From Fimbriimonas sp. (GTDB taxonomy: Bacteria; Armatimonadota; Fimbriimonadia; Fimbriimonadales; Fimbriimonadaceae): DNA of 64,000 bases. Position numbers and translations under genes: made by a program. The notes beneath the pieces are model-generated. The model did no database searches, was not told the DNA's origin, and was given only the letters and a program-made list of their open reading frames with translations. The DNA is taken from positions 45,796-109,795 of the forward strand of contig JARLGV010000011.1 in NCBI GenBank assembly GCA_031292555.1, read 5' to 3'. Positions 52,906-61,309 of this stretch are shown one piece after another. Numbering within the stretch: position 1 is the stretch's first letter; each line of letters opens with the position of its first letter.

Positions 52906-54264
52906 ATGGATCGTCGGTCCGGAGTCATCGGTTACGTGGATGATCGAACCGGCGAACGGCTAAACTTCACATTGCCATTATCAACCAGGATTGGACCGGT
53001 AATGGTCGAAACCGTATCCCGCGTTTCGGCTCAAAACATGAACGACATCCTCGAACTGACGACTCATTGCATCCGATGCGGGTTCTGCCTCGAGTCTTGT
53101 CCAACATTTGTCACGACCGCGAACGAGATCGAGTCGCCAAGAGGCCGGATCTACCTGGTTCGCAGCGCAGTCGAAGGATTGCTTGACTGGCAGAAAGACG
53201 TCCGGCCGCACATCGAGCTATGTCTAGGTTGCCGGGCATGTGAGACCGCATGTCCAAGTGGGGTCGAGTACGGTCGGATTCTCGAAGGTGCGAAGGAAAA
53301 GCTGGAGCAGGATCGACCCCAGTTCTCCAAGCTAGCGCTTCTCAACGCAACGACAAGGCCCTCGACGCTCAAAGCTCAGCTCGCAATGGGCAAGCTCCTG
53401 CCTGGAAAGCGCATACCTACTCCGATTTCTATGCTCTTGAGCAAACAGAAGCCGGAAGTCGACCAGCCGACCCCTCAGAAACTGAGTCCGCTTCCGCCTC
53501 TGATCCATTCGCAACTCAAGCCGGTCCAGGGCCAAGTCTATCTGCTCGAAGGATGCGCGATGCGCGTGCTGTTTCCTAGAGTGCATGAAGCCACTCGCCG
53601 CCTTCTCCGACGAATTGGCTACGAGGTTCTCGAAACAGCCCAAGGCTGCTGCGGCGCCATGCATGCCCACAACGGATACATCGATACCACGAAGTCGGTG
53701 GGCCGCGAGTTGCTGATCGCGATGTCCCGTGAGATTCCTGTCATCGTCAACTCTGCCGGATGCGGTAGCACGATGAAGGACTACGGCAATATTCTCGAGG
53801 ACACCGCCGGCGCCACCAAGTTCGCAAAGCGGACCTTTGATGCCTCTGAGTTCCTATTCGCCAACGGGCTGATGGAGGAGTTGGCCTCCGCCAGTGGGTT
53901 GCCCGTAACTGCCACCTATCACGACGCGTGCCACCTGGCCCATGGACAAAAGATCACGAGTCAGCCTCGCGAGTTGATTCAAGCCATTCCCCGCCTGACC
54001 TACGTACCCCTGCAAGAAGCCGACATGTGCTGTGGCAGCGCCGGCGTCTATAACGTGCTTCAACCCAAAATGGCTCGATCGCTGGTGGAGCGCAAGTACG
54101 CAAACATCGAAGAGACCGGCGCCCGGATTGTGGCGACCGGGAACCCCGGTTGCCATGCCTGGATCGCTCAGGCCGCGCAAGAGCACGGCAAGAAGATCAG
54201 CGTCTTGCACACCATGGAATTGCTCGAAGCGGCTTTTTGCGGGCTCGAACCGTTCATGAACTAG
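52906..54264 (+). CDS. glcF: Glycolate oxidase iron-sulfur subunit
   Basis: About 452 residues. Two [4Fe-4S] motifs, CIRCGFCLESCP and CLGCRACETACPSG, pass electrons from the flavin subunits to the quinone pool. Two CCG domains follow, with EGCAMRVLFPRVHE, ETAQGCCGAMHAHNGY, YHDACHLAHGQ and ADMCCGSAGVYN. The ATG at 52906 adds a 45-residue lead (MDRRSGVIGYVDDRTGERLN) before the ferredoxin part; a start at 53002 or 53039 cannot be excluded. It completes glcDEF. Confidence 0.92.
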   Translation: MDRRSGVIGYVDDRTGERLNFTLPLSTRIGPVMVETVSRVSAQNMNDILELTTHCIRCGFCLESCPTFVTTANEIESPRGRIYLVRSAVEGLLDWQKDVRPHIELCLGCRACETACPSGVEYGRILEGAKEKLEQDRPQFSKLALLNATTRPSTLKAQLAMGKLLPGKRIPTPISMLLSKQKPEVDQPTPQKLSPLPPLIHSQLKPVQGQVYLLEGCAMRVLFPRVHEATRRLLRRIGYEVLETAQGCCGAMHAHNGYIDTTKSVGRELLIAMSREIPVIVNSAGCGSTMKDYGNILEDTAGATKFAKRTFDASEFLFANGLMEELASASGLPVTATYHDACHLAHGQKITSQPRELIQAIPRLTYVPLQEADMCCGSAGVYNVLQPKMARSLVERKYANIEETGARIVATGNPGCHAWIAQAAQEHGKKISVLHTMELLEAAFCGLEPFMN

Positions 54265-54308
54265 GGATTCGAGAGGCAGTCATAACTGAAAACGTAGTAA
54301 CGAAAGCA

Positions 54309-55136
54309 ATGAGTGTAAACAGTCCCGAACTCAAGACGAAGAGGATTGACGATGCGAGCCCTCTGGTGGATGTCCAGAGTTCGCCCGATGCGCGCGATAT
54401 CCCGATCGACAAGGTCGGCGTCCGCAACGTCAAATACCCAATCCTGATCGAAAACTCTGGCGGCGGCCAACAGCAAACCGTGGGCAGCTTCACCCTCACC
54501 GTCGATCTTCCCCGCCATTTCAAAGGCACCCACATGAGCCGATTCATGGAGGTCCTTGGCAACTTCAACCACGAAATCAGCGGGAAGACAATTCCAATCA
54601 TCCTGTCCCGACTAAGGGAAAAACTAAAGGCAAGGACCGCCCATCTCGAAGTCAGGTTCACTCTGTTCCGAGAGAAAGCGGCGCCCGTTTCGGGCAAAGT
54701 CGCCATGATGGGCTACGAGTGCGGCTTTATCGCCTCCGGCGGCGAGACGAACGAGTTTCTGATCTACGCCAACGTCCCGGTCACCACCCTCTGTCCGTGC
54801 TCCAAGGAGATCTCCGAATACGGCGCCCACAACCAACGAGGCTACGTGACGGTTCGAGTCGAAACAAAAGGGCTTCTGTGGTTGGAGGACGTGATCGACA
54901 TGATCGAGGCTTCCGCTAGCTCTCAACTCTATCCGGTTCTTAAGCGGCCCGACGAGAAATTCGTGACGGAGCACGCCTACGAAAACCCGCGATTCGTGGA
55001 GGACATGGTCCGTGAGGTCTCACTTGCATTCGACAAACACCCCAACGTCGGAACGTACGAGATCGAAGTCGAGAATCACGAGTCGATCCACGATCACAAC
55101 GCCTACGCCTTCGTTCGCCGTCAGAAAGCGACCTGA
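54309..55136 (+). CDS. folE2: GTP cyclohydrolase I, FolE2 type
   Basis: A 275-residue zinc- or manganese-using type IB enzyme converting GTP to dihydroneopterin triphosphate for folate. YPILIENSGGGQQQTVGSFT, PRHFKGTHMSRFMEVL and the active-site VTTLCPCSKEISEYGAHNQR match FolE2, with the catalytic cysteine in the LCPCSKE loop. The ATG at 54309 gives MSVNSPELKTKRIDD. It lies 44 bases after glcF on the same strand, with a strong hairpin after it, so its transcription may end there. Confidence 0.93.
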   Translation: MSVNSPELKTKRIDDASPLVDVQSSPDARDIPIDKVGVRNVKYPILIENSGGGQQQTVGSFTLTVDLPRHFKGTHMSRFMEVLGNFNHEISGKTIPIILSRLREKLKARTAHLEVRFTLFREKAAPVSGKVAMMGYECGFIASGGETNEFLIYANVPVTTLCPCSKEISEYGAHNQRGYVTVRVETKGLLWLEDVIDMIEASASSQLYPVLKRPDEKFVTEHAYENPRFVEDMVREVSLAFDKHPNVGTYEIEVENHESIHDHNAYAFVRRQKAT

Positions 55137-55142
55137 AGCAGC

Positions 55143-55176
55143 TGCCTCGCGCCCGAGTGGTCACGGGCGCGAGGCA
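55143..55176 (+). terminator. Hairpin after folE2
   Basis: A perfect 13-bp GC-rich stem (TGCCTCGCGCCCG / CGGGCGCGAGGCA) with an eight-base loop lies six bases after the folE2 stop and 13 bases before the next start. There is no T-run, so termination is likely but not certain. Confidence 0.6.
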
Positions 55177-55189
55177 TACTGAACACCCT

Positions 55190-55738
55190 ATGGATAGCCC
55201 GAAAGCACGACGCCTCGCACGAGCGACTCGATCAGCGACCCTTGTATTGATCGCCCTTTCGAGTGCGGCCTGTTCCAAGCCAAAGACGACGCCGATCGTG
55301 AATGCCGAGGACGGATGGTCCTTTGCTCTTCCGGAGGGCTTCGTCAAACGATCAGTCAGGCTTCCCGCGTATGTGCAGCAATTCGTCGGACCGACCGAGG
55401 AGGGCAACACGATCAATATCGTGATCGAGTCGCTGCCCGGCAAGGACTCGGCCGAAGCCGTTGGAAAGGCGGTCGCCAAAGATCCGGGAAAGGATGCCGT
55501 CCTCCAAGACAGCGGCAAATACGACCTGCCTGGAACAGACGCTTTTTCAGTGAAAGTCACCAAGTCCAAGGGCATTCTGGGACAGCGACAGGTCTACCTA
55601 AGCCATGATGGTGTTTGCGTTATTTTTACTCTAACTGCTCCTTCCACGTCCTTCGATAACTGGGACCAAGTTTTTCGGAATAGTTTGGAGTCGTTCCGAT
55701 GGATTCAGAAGTCAAAACCGAAGCCGGAGTCCACCTGA
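55190..55738 (+). CDS. DcrB/PsbP-like lipoprotein
   Basis: About 182 residues from the ATG at 55190. The leader ends in a lipobox (LSSAAC). The mature part has the mixed alpha-beta pattern of DcrB/PsbP-like proteins: DGWSFALPEGFVKRSVRLPA, GNTINIVIESLPGKDSAEAV, and a final FTLTAPSTSFDNWDQVFRNS then LESFRW. The last motif recurs in the next gene, so the two are tandem paralogues. Likely an outer- or inner-membrane lipoprotein; its partner is unknown. Confidence 0.75.
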   Translation: MDSPKARRLARATRSATLVLIALSSAACSKPKTTPIVNAEDGWSFALPEGFVKRSVRLPAYVQQFVGPTEEGNTINIVIESLPGKDSAEAVGKAVAKDPGKDAVLQDSGKYDLPGTDAFSVKVTKSKGILGQRQVYLSHDGVCVIFTLTAPSTSFDNWDQVFRNSLESFRWIQKSKPKPEST

Positions 55739-55774
55739 TCGCGTATACAATCATCGATCAAACGGGAGAACAAA

Positions 55775-56302
55775 ATGGATCATCTCTTGAGCAGACGTCA
55801 GATTCTCGTGTTTGCGCTAGCCGGAACCATCGCTTTTGCGGCAGTTACGGCAATTGGATGCGGTTCGAGCCACCCGAGCAACGCTGGCGACTGGACCTAC
55901 AATCCGCCCGAAGGTTTTCAGCAGCAGGATCAGCAGGATCGAGGCGACACCGTGTTCAAGGGTCCCATAGAGGACGGTTTTCAGACCAATCTCCGTGTTA
56001 AGTCAGGCACGAACCAGAACCAGTCGGCGGAACAGATCGGAAAGGATGCGGTGAGCAAGATCGCGTCCCAGCCTAAGGTGTCGGTGAAAGAGCAGGAGCC
56101 CTATACGCTTGCCGATTCCGACTGCTACACCTGGCTTGTCACTAAAGAGGGCAAGAGCGGGCTGCTGGCCAGCCAGCGGCAGTTCATCGTCAAGAAGAAT
56201 GGCGTAGTCGTGCAGTTCACTCTGACCGCCCCTGACAAGTCGATGTCGAAGTGGGACCAAGCGCTTGCCGACAGCCTCCAATCGTTCAAATGGGGCCGCT
56301 GA
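55775..56302 (+). CDS. DcrB/PsbP-like lipoprotein, paralogue
   Basis: A 175-residue protein with a lipoprotein leader (LAGTIAFAAVTAIGCGSS, lipobox AIGC). The mature part parallels the upstream gene: DWTYNPPEGFQQQDQ, TNLRVKSGTNQNQSAEQIGK, SQRQFIVKKNGVVVQFTLTA and MSKWDQALADSLQSFKWG. Pairwise similarity is clearest in the first and last blocks. It follows the first copy by 36 bases and precedes sdhA by about 110. Function unknown. Confidence 0.75.
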   Translation: MDHLLSRRQILVFALAGTIAFAAVTAIGCGSSHPSNAGDWTYNPPEGFQQQDQQDRGDTVFKGPIEDGFQTNLRVKSGTNQNQSAEQIGKDAVSKIASQPKVSVKEQEPYTLADSDCYTWLVTKEGKSGLLASQRQFIVKKNGVVVQFTLTAPDKSMSKWDQALADSLQSFKWGR

Positions 56303-56411
56303 CGGCGCAATCCACGTAGGGATTATCCACCTCAAAACGCGCGATTCCGCCTCGTTGGAGGACCAAACCCCGGAATTGAAAGGGCGACAACGAGTAGGAT
56401 AGAGCTTAGTA

Positions 56412-58319
56412 ATGGCTGCTCAACGAACCGTCGTCGTTGTGGGAGGAGGCCTCGCAGGCCTCATGACCACCATGAAACTCGCGGAGGCTGGAAACAAGGT
56501 CAAACTGTTTAGCCTTGTCCCCGTGAAGAGATCGCACTCCGTGTGTGCGCAAGGTGGCATCAACGGTGCGGTGAACCTCCGGGGTGAAGGGGACTCTCCT
56601 TACCTGCACTTCGAAGACACGATCACTGGCGGCGACTTCCTGAACCACCAACCGCCCGTCATGCGAATGGCCGAGCGCGCGCCGGCGATGATCTACCTTT
56701 TGGACCGCATGGGCGTTCCGTTCAACCGAACAAGCGAGGGCATGCTCTCGTTCCGGCGATTCGGTGGCACCCTACTGCACCGCACCGCCTATGCCGGCGC
56801 CACTACCGGTCAACAGCTTCTATATGCCTTAGACGAGCAGGTGCGCCGATTCGAGACCACCGGCAACGTCGAGAAGTACGAGGGCTGGGAGTTCCTCGGC
56901 GTCATCAAGGATAGCGACGGCGCCTGCCGCGGCATTACCGCCCAGAATCTTCGCACGATGGAGGTCGAGGCGTTCGCGAGCGATGCGACCGTCATCTGCA
57001 CCGGCGGCAACGGCCTGATCTTCGGCCTCAGCACGAACTCCATTATCAACACCGGCAGCCCAGTGAGCATCTGCTACCAGCAGGGCGTCCACTACGGCAA
57101 CCCGGAGATGGTGCAAATCCACCCAACCGCGATCCCCGGCGAAGACAAGTGCCGGCTTATCTCCGAGTCAGTACGCGGCGAAGGCGGACGCATTTGGGTA
57201 CCGCGCGACCCGATGGATTCGCGCAAAGCGGTCGAAATCCCCGAGGCAGATCGCTGGTACGTCTGCGAAGAGATGGATCCGGTCTACAAGAACCTCCTAA
57301 GCCGTGACATCGTCAGTTTCATCATCTACTGCGTGTGCCGAACCGGGAAGGGTATCAAGGGCGGGCAGCAGGTCTACCTCGACATCACCCAACTCCACAA
57401 GGACCGGGGCGGCCCGTATACGCGGGATCAGATCAACGACAAGCTGGAAGGCGTGCTCGAAATCTACGAGAAATTCATGCGCGAGGATCCGATCGAGATG
57501 CCGATGCGTATCTATCCGGCGGTGCACTACACGATGGGCGGCCTGTGGGTCGACTATGAACTGAACGGAGACGGAAGCTGGGCGGTCGATTCGCACCGCA
57601 ACCAGATGACGAATATCCCCGGTCTCTACGCTGCGGGCGAGTGCGAGTTCCAGTACCACGGCGCCAACCGACTCGGAGCCAACGCTCTCTTGAGCTGCCT
57701 TGTCGGTGGCGAAATCGCTGCCCAAGGCGTATCTTCCTATCTTAAGTCGATGGCGACAAGCGGAGAAGCCGCCCCGTCGGCCCTGATTTCCGAAGCCAAG
57801 CGCGACAAGCAGGCCGAGTACAACGACCTCAAGAAGAGCAACGGCATCGAGAACCCGTATCGCTTACACGCCGAACTCGGCAACTTGATGTGGAATAACT
57901 GCGGTATCTGGCGAGTCCAGAAGGACCTGCTTACGACCAAGACCAAGCTCGACGACCTCGCGGCACGTGCCAAGCAGTGCAACCTGCTGGACGACGGCGG
58001 CTGGAGCAACCAAGCAGTGCCGTTCACCCGAGCCCTAACCCACATGATCGAGAACGCAAAAGCGATTGTCGGCGGCGCGATTGTCCGCGACGAGAGCCGA
58101 GGCGCCCACTTCAAGATGGACACGCCCGACCGCGACGACACGGGTTGGCTGAGAACGACGCTCGCGACCTACACGCCGCAAGGACCGACCTTCTCGTTCG
58201 AGCCGATCGACACCCGATACATCGCCCCCCGACCTCGAAAGTACAAGATCAATCAGATCAAGATCGTCAAAGAGATCATGGGCGAGGACTACCTCAAGAG
58301 CCTCAGCAGCACCGACTGA
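56412..58319 (+). CDS. sdhA: Succinate dehydrogenase / fumarate reductase flavoprotein subunit
   Basis: A 635-residue FAD subunit that oxidises succinate in the TCA cycle or reduces fumarate. TVVVVGGGLAGLMTTMKLAE binds FAD; RSHSVCAQGGINGAVN carries the covalent-FAD histidine (H42). VQIHPTAIPGEDKCRLISES and VRGEGGRIWVPRDP line the active site. YHGANRLGANALLSCLVGGE is the C-terminal FAD motif. The form resembles the type B enzymes that pair with a two-haem membrane subunit. No iron-sulfur or membrane subunit gene is beside it here, which is unusual. Confidence 0.93.
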   Translation: MAAQRTVVVVGGGLAGLMTTMKLAEAGNKVKLFSLVPVKRSHSVCAQGGINGAVNLRGEGDSPYLHFEDTITGGDFLNHQPPVMRMAERAPAMIYLLDRMGVPFNRTSEGMLSFRRFGGTLLHRTAYAGATTGQQLLYALDEQVRRFETTGNVEKYEGWEFLGVIKDSDGACRGITAQNLRTMEVEAFASDATVICTGGNGLIFGLSTNSIINTGSPVSICYQQGVHYGNPEMVQIHPTAIPGEDKCRLISESVRGEGGRIWVPRDPMDSRKAVEIPEADRWYVCEEMDPVYKNLLSRDIVSFIIYCVCRTGKGIKGGQQVYLDITQLHKDRGGPYTRDQINDKLEGVLEIYEKFMREDPIEMPMRIYPAVHYTMGGLWVDYELNGDGSWAVDSHRNQMTNIPGLYAAGECEFQYHGANRLGANALLSCLVGGEIAAQGVSSYLKSMATSGEAAPSALISEAKRDKQAEYNDLKKSNGIENPYRLHAELGNLMWNNCGIWRVQKDLLTTKTKLDDLAARAKQCNLLDDGGWSNQAVPFTRALTHMIENAKAIVGGAIVRDESRGAHFKMDTPDRDDTGWLRTTLATYTPQGPTFSFEPIDTRYIAPRPRKYKINQIKIVKEIMGEDYLKSLSSTD

Positions 58320-58355
58320 CGCTTCTGAAATCTCTTGGGCTGTCAGATTCAAACC

Positions 58356-58384
58356 CCCGATAGTGTCATAACGACACTATCGGG
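58356..58384. promoter_or_regulatory. 12-bp perfect palindrome before the DUF4143-type ATPase relic
   Basis: Arms CCCGATAGTGTC and GACACTATCGGG flank the five-base loop ATAAC. It lies 36 bases after sdhA and ten bases before the ATPase frame. It could be the sdhA terminator (no T-run follows) or an operator or boundary belonging to the ATPase unit. Confidence 0.55.
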
Positions 58385-58393
58385 TGTTAGATT

Positions 58394-59614
58394 TTGACAA
58401 CATACTTCCCACGTGAGATCAGGGCAAGGCTGGAGAGTTCCATGAGGCAGCTACCGGTCGTCGTGCTTTCCGGCCTGCGACAGAGTGGAAAGAGCACCTT
58501 CCTCAAGAACGAGAAGGACCTCCTGGGTAGCCACAAATATCGACCCCTCGATGATTTCGCGATGCTGGCTGCCGCCCGTGCCAACCCCGAGTCCCTTCTT
58601 GAGGGACCCACGATCATTGACAAAGCCCAACGCGCTCCCGAACTCCTCGCCGTGATCAAGAAACTGGTCGATGAAGACCGTCGTCCCGGGCAGTACATCC
58701 TCTCGGGTTCGGCGAACCTCCTGCTGCTCAACCATGTAAGCGATACGCACGCAGGGCGAGCAGTTTACTTGCCTTTCGAACCGATGACGTTACGGGAGAT
58801 CCTCGGCAACACGTCGGAAGTGCCTTTCCTTGTCGAGTTCATGAAGCGACCGCATGTTCGATCCGAGAGCCGCCCTCCGATCGAAAAGTCGTCTATCCTC
58901 GCCGGGGGTATGCCTCCAGTCTGTCTGAGATAGCGTGGTCACACCGGTGAGTGGTTTCGGGGTTACATCCAGCCCTATGTCGAGCGTGACGTGCGTCTGT
59001 TGTCTCAGGTGACAGACCTCATCGCATTTCGCAACTTGACACAGCTTGCCGCCCTAAGGACATCTCAAGTGCAGTCCATCAGCAGCATTGCTCGAGATGC
59101 CGGGATGAACTCAATGACAACGACCCGGTACCTGAATCTGCTCGAAACCTCGTTCCTGATCAGCCGCATGCCCCCGTTCATGCGGAATCGGAGCAGTCGC
59201 TTGGTCAAATCGCCGAAACTGTTCTTCACGGACAGCGGCCTGGCGGCCCACCTCGCTTCCGTCGCCTCGCTTGAATCCGACGAAGATGATCGAATGAGGG
59301 GGCCCCTATTCGAGACGTTCATGCGCCAGAACCTCGCGGCCATCCTTGGAGCCCATGTACCCGACGCCCGGCTCTGCTATTGGAACGAGCAGGGCAGGCA
59401 AGAAGTCGATTTTGTCGTTGAAAACGGTCGCAGTAATTATGCGATTCAGGTCAAGGCAGCCTCCCAGTGGAGCTAGCACGACCTACGAGGCCTGCGAGCC
59501 TATCTCGGCCGAACGCCGGATTGCCAGGCGGCAATTCTCGCCTACAACGGGCCGGAATCGGTGAGCTTGGGCGAAAGGCTCTACGCGATTCCCATCGCGA
59601 CTCTCCTGTCGTGA
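58394..59614 (+). pseudogene. AAA_14/DUF4143-type ATPase interrupted by two in-frame TAG codons
   Basis: One uninterrupted reading frame of about 406 codons from a TTG at 58394 to TGA at 59612, broken only by TAG at 58931 and TAG at 59474. The first part has the P-loop VVVLSGLRQSGKSTFLKN (about 23-40) and a degenerate Walker B (PTIIDKAQRAPELL, with K where the family has E). After the first TAG comes WFRGYIQPYVERDVRLLSQV and a DUF4143 domain ending in the nuclease-like QEVDFVVENGRSNYAIQVKA. The last 45 codons continue after the second TAG. Family members form chromosomal ATPases of uncertain role. TAG is a normal stop in neighbouring genes, so decay is likelier than recoding. Confidence 0.8.
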
Positions 59615-59647
59615 TTCTGTGCGCCACCTACCAAGTAGTATCCGGAG

Positions 59648-60298
59648 ATGGCGCAAATTGGGATCAGCGTGTTGGCGACGGACCGGACCGGGCTGCTTCG
59701 AGACTTGGCAGGATGCGTGGCCGAGTTCGGGGCAAACATCGAGGCGGTCCACCACGACCCGGGAGCCCATACCGAAATCCACCTGGAGATAGACGGCGAG
59801 TTCGACGTCGAGGCGCTTCGGGCCAGCCTTACCGCCATCGACAGCGTCAAGCGGGTAGAGGTCACCGACTCGGCGGGGACGATCTTCGGGAAGCGGGTCA
59901 TCGTGATGGGGGGCGGAGCGCAAGTCGCCCAAGTGGTCCTCGGCGCGGTATCGGAAGCAGATCGCCACAATATCCGGGGCGAACGGATCAGCGTCGACAC
60001 GATCCCTTTGGTCGGCGAGGCTATGCTCGCCGATGCGGTGCGGGCGGTCGGACGCTTGCCCCGAGCCCGGATTCTCGTTCTTGCCGGAAGTCTGATGGGA
60101 GGCGAGATCACCAAGGCGGTTCGGGAGCTTCGGCAGCAGTACGGCATCCCGGTGATCTCGCTGGCCATGGCGGGAACAGTTCCGGGCGCCGCCGATTTCG
60201 TCGTCACCGACCCGGTTCAAGCCGGAACGATGGCGGTCATGGCGATCGCGAAAACCGCCCAATTCAGCGTCGACCGGGTTCGCGGTCAGCGATTCTAG
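59648..60298 (+). CDS. ACT domain protein with DUF5612-like C-terminal domain
   Basis: A 216-residue protein. Residues 1-75 form an ACT-like ligand-binding domain (ISVLATDRTGLLRDLAGCVA, EFGANIEAVHHDPGAHTEI). The rest matches the DUF5612 family known from methanogens and some bacteria: VVLGAVSEADRHNIRGERIS, VLAGSLMGGEITKAVRELR and ADFVVTDPVQAGTMAVMAIA. ACT domains usually sense amino acids. No partner gene is apparent. It starts 33 bases after the ATPase relic and stands alone. Confidence 0.75.
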   Translation: MAQIGISVLATDRTGLLRDLAGCVAEFGANIEAVHHDPGAHTEIHLEIDGEFDVEALRASLTAIDSVKRVEVTDSAGTIFGKRVIVMGGGAQVAQVVLGAVSEADRHNIRGERISVDTIPLVGEAMLADAVRAVGRLPRARILVLAGSLMGGEITKAVRELRQQYGIPVISLAMAGTVPGAADFVVTDPVQAGTMAVMAIAKTAQFSVDRVRGQRF

Positions 60299-60397
60299 GC
60301 CCTCCGCAATATTACCGAGTACAGTAATGGCTCTCCATCCCCCATACAGATCGTGTAGGTCGCACGACTGGTGTATTGTGCGGCGGGAGGGTGACGT

Positions 60398-61309
60398 ATG
60401 AAATCACTCGAAGTTGGGGTTCCTCCGTTCAATTGCACGTTTATGGGCATGATGAGGGGTGTAGCCGACGCCTTCGGCAACCCGATATCGAATCCGATGC
60501 TCTATGGAGGGAGCGGGCACGCCTTTGTGATCCATATCCACAAAGAGCTCTGCCCAAGCGGACCCTATTGCTGGGACCGATCGCCGGTCTTCGGCCTGTT
60601 GCGTAATATTGGGCTGGTGACCGAAGACCTCGGCTTCTTTGGCGGAGACGCCCCGGCATCCCGTCGCGAAGCCGTTGAGGCACGGTTGCGAGCCGAAATC
60701 GACGCGGGACGTCCGGCAGGTCTGGTGAATATGGAGTTCCAGTTGATCACCGGTTACGACGAAACCGGCTTCCTGACCAGTCAACCTTGGCCGGGTCACG
60801 ACTTTCCGCCTCGGCACCTGACGTTCGGCACCTGGAGCGAACTGGGACACGAGGTGCACGTAAACTTCTTCGCGCTCGCGCCATGCGACCCAATCGACAC
60901 AAGACGCGCTATCGCCGAAAGTCTTCGGTTCGCGATCGGCCTCTACGACGAGCCGGGCACGTATGCCGGTCCTCACTACGGCATGGGGCCCGAGGCGTAT
61001 CACCTGTGGAAGGACGCCCTTGCCCAGCACGGCATCAGCCACGGCAACTGGTGGAACGCAACCGTCTACGCGGAGTGCCGGAGACGCGCCGGCGAGTATT
61101 TCTTGGAGGTCGCCCGCCTAACCGGCTTGGCAGCAGCGGAGGAACTCACCGAGACCTATGCAAGAGTCTCGGCCGCCCTATGCAACGCGTCGGAGCGAGA
61201 CGCCTCCGTCGAATCGAAGCGCCATTGGGTAGAGCTTGCCGAAGCGACGGAGCAAGAGGCAATCGTCAAGGTTCGCATCTTGCTCAAGGCACTTGACGCG
61301 ACTCAGTAG
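60398..61309 (+). CDS. BtrH N-terminal-like (cysteine peptidase/acyltransferase fold) protein
   Basis: A 303-residue protein. It opens PPFNCTFMGMMRGVADAFGN, where C13 sits in the position of the catalytic cysteine of BtrH_N/C39-like proteins, and continues with PMLYGGSGHAFVIHIHKELC. GRPAGLVNMEFQLITGYDE is the strand pair following in that fold. The C-terminal half is helical with HISHG-like motifs (AQHGISHGNWWNATVY). BtrH transfers an acyl group in butirosin synthesis, but no antibiotic genes are here, so the reaction is unknown. It overlaps the convergent TPR gene by seven bases. Confidence 0.55.
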   Translation: MKSLEVGVPPFNCTFMGMMRGVADAFGNPISNPMLYGGSGHAFVIHIHKELCPSGPYCWDRSPVFGLLRNIGLVTEDLGFFGGDAPASRREAVEARLRAEIDAGRPAGLVNMEFQLITGYDETGFLTSQPWPGHDFPPRHLTFGTWSELGHEVHVNFFALAPCDPIDTRRAIAESLRFAIGLYDEPGTYAGPHYGMGPEAYHLWKDALAQHGISHGNWWNATVYAECRRRAGEYFLEVARLTGLAAAEELTETYARVSAALCNASERDASVESKRHWVELAEATEQEAIVKVRILLKALDATQ

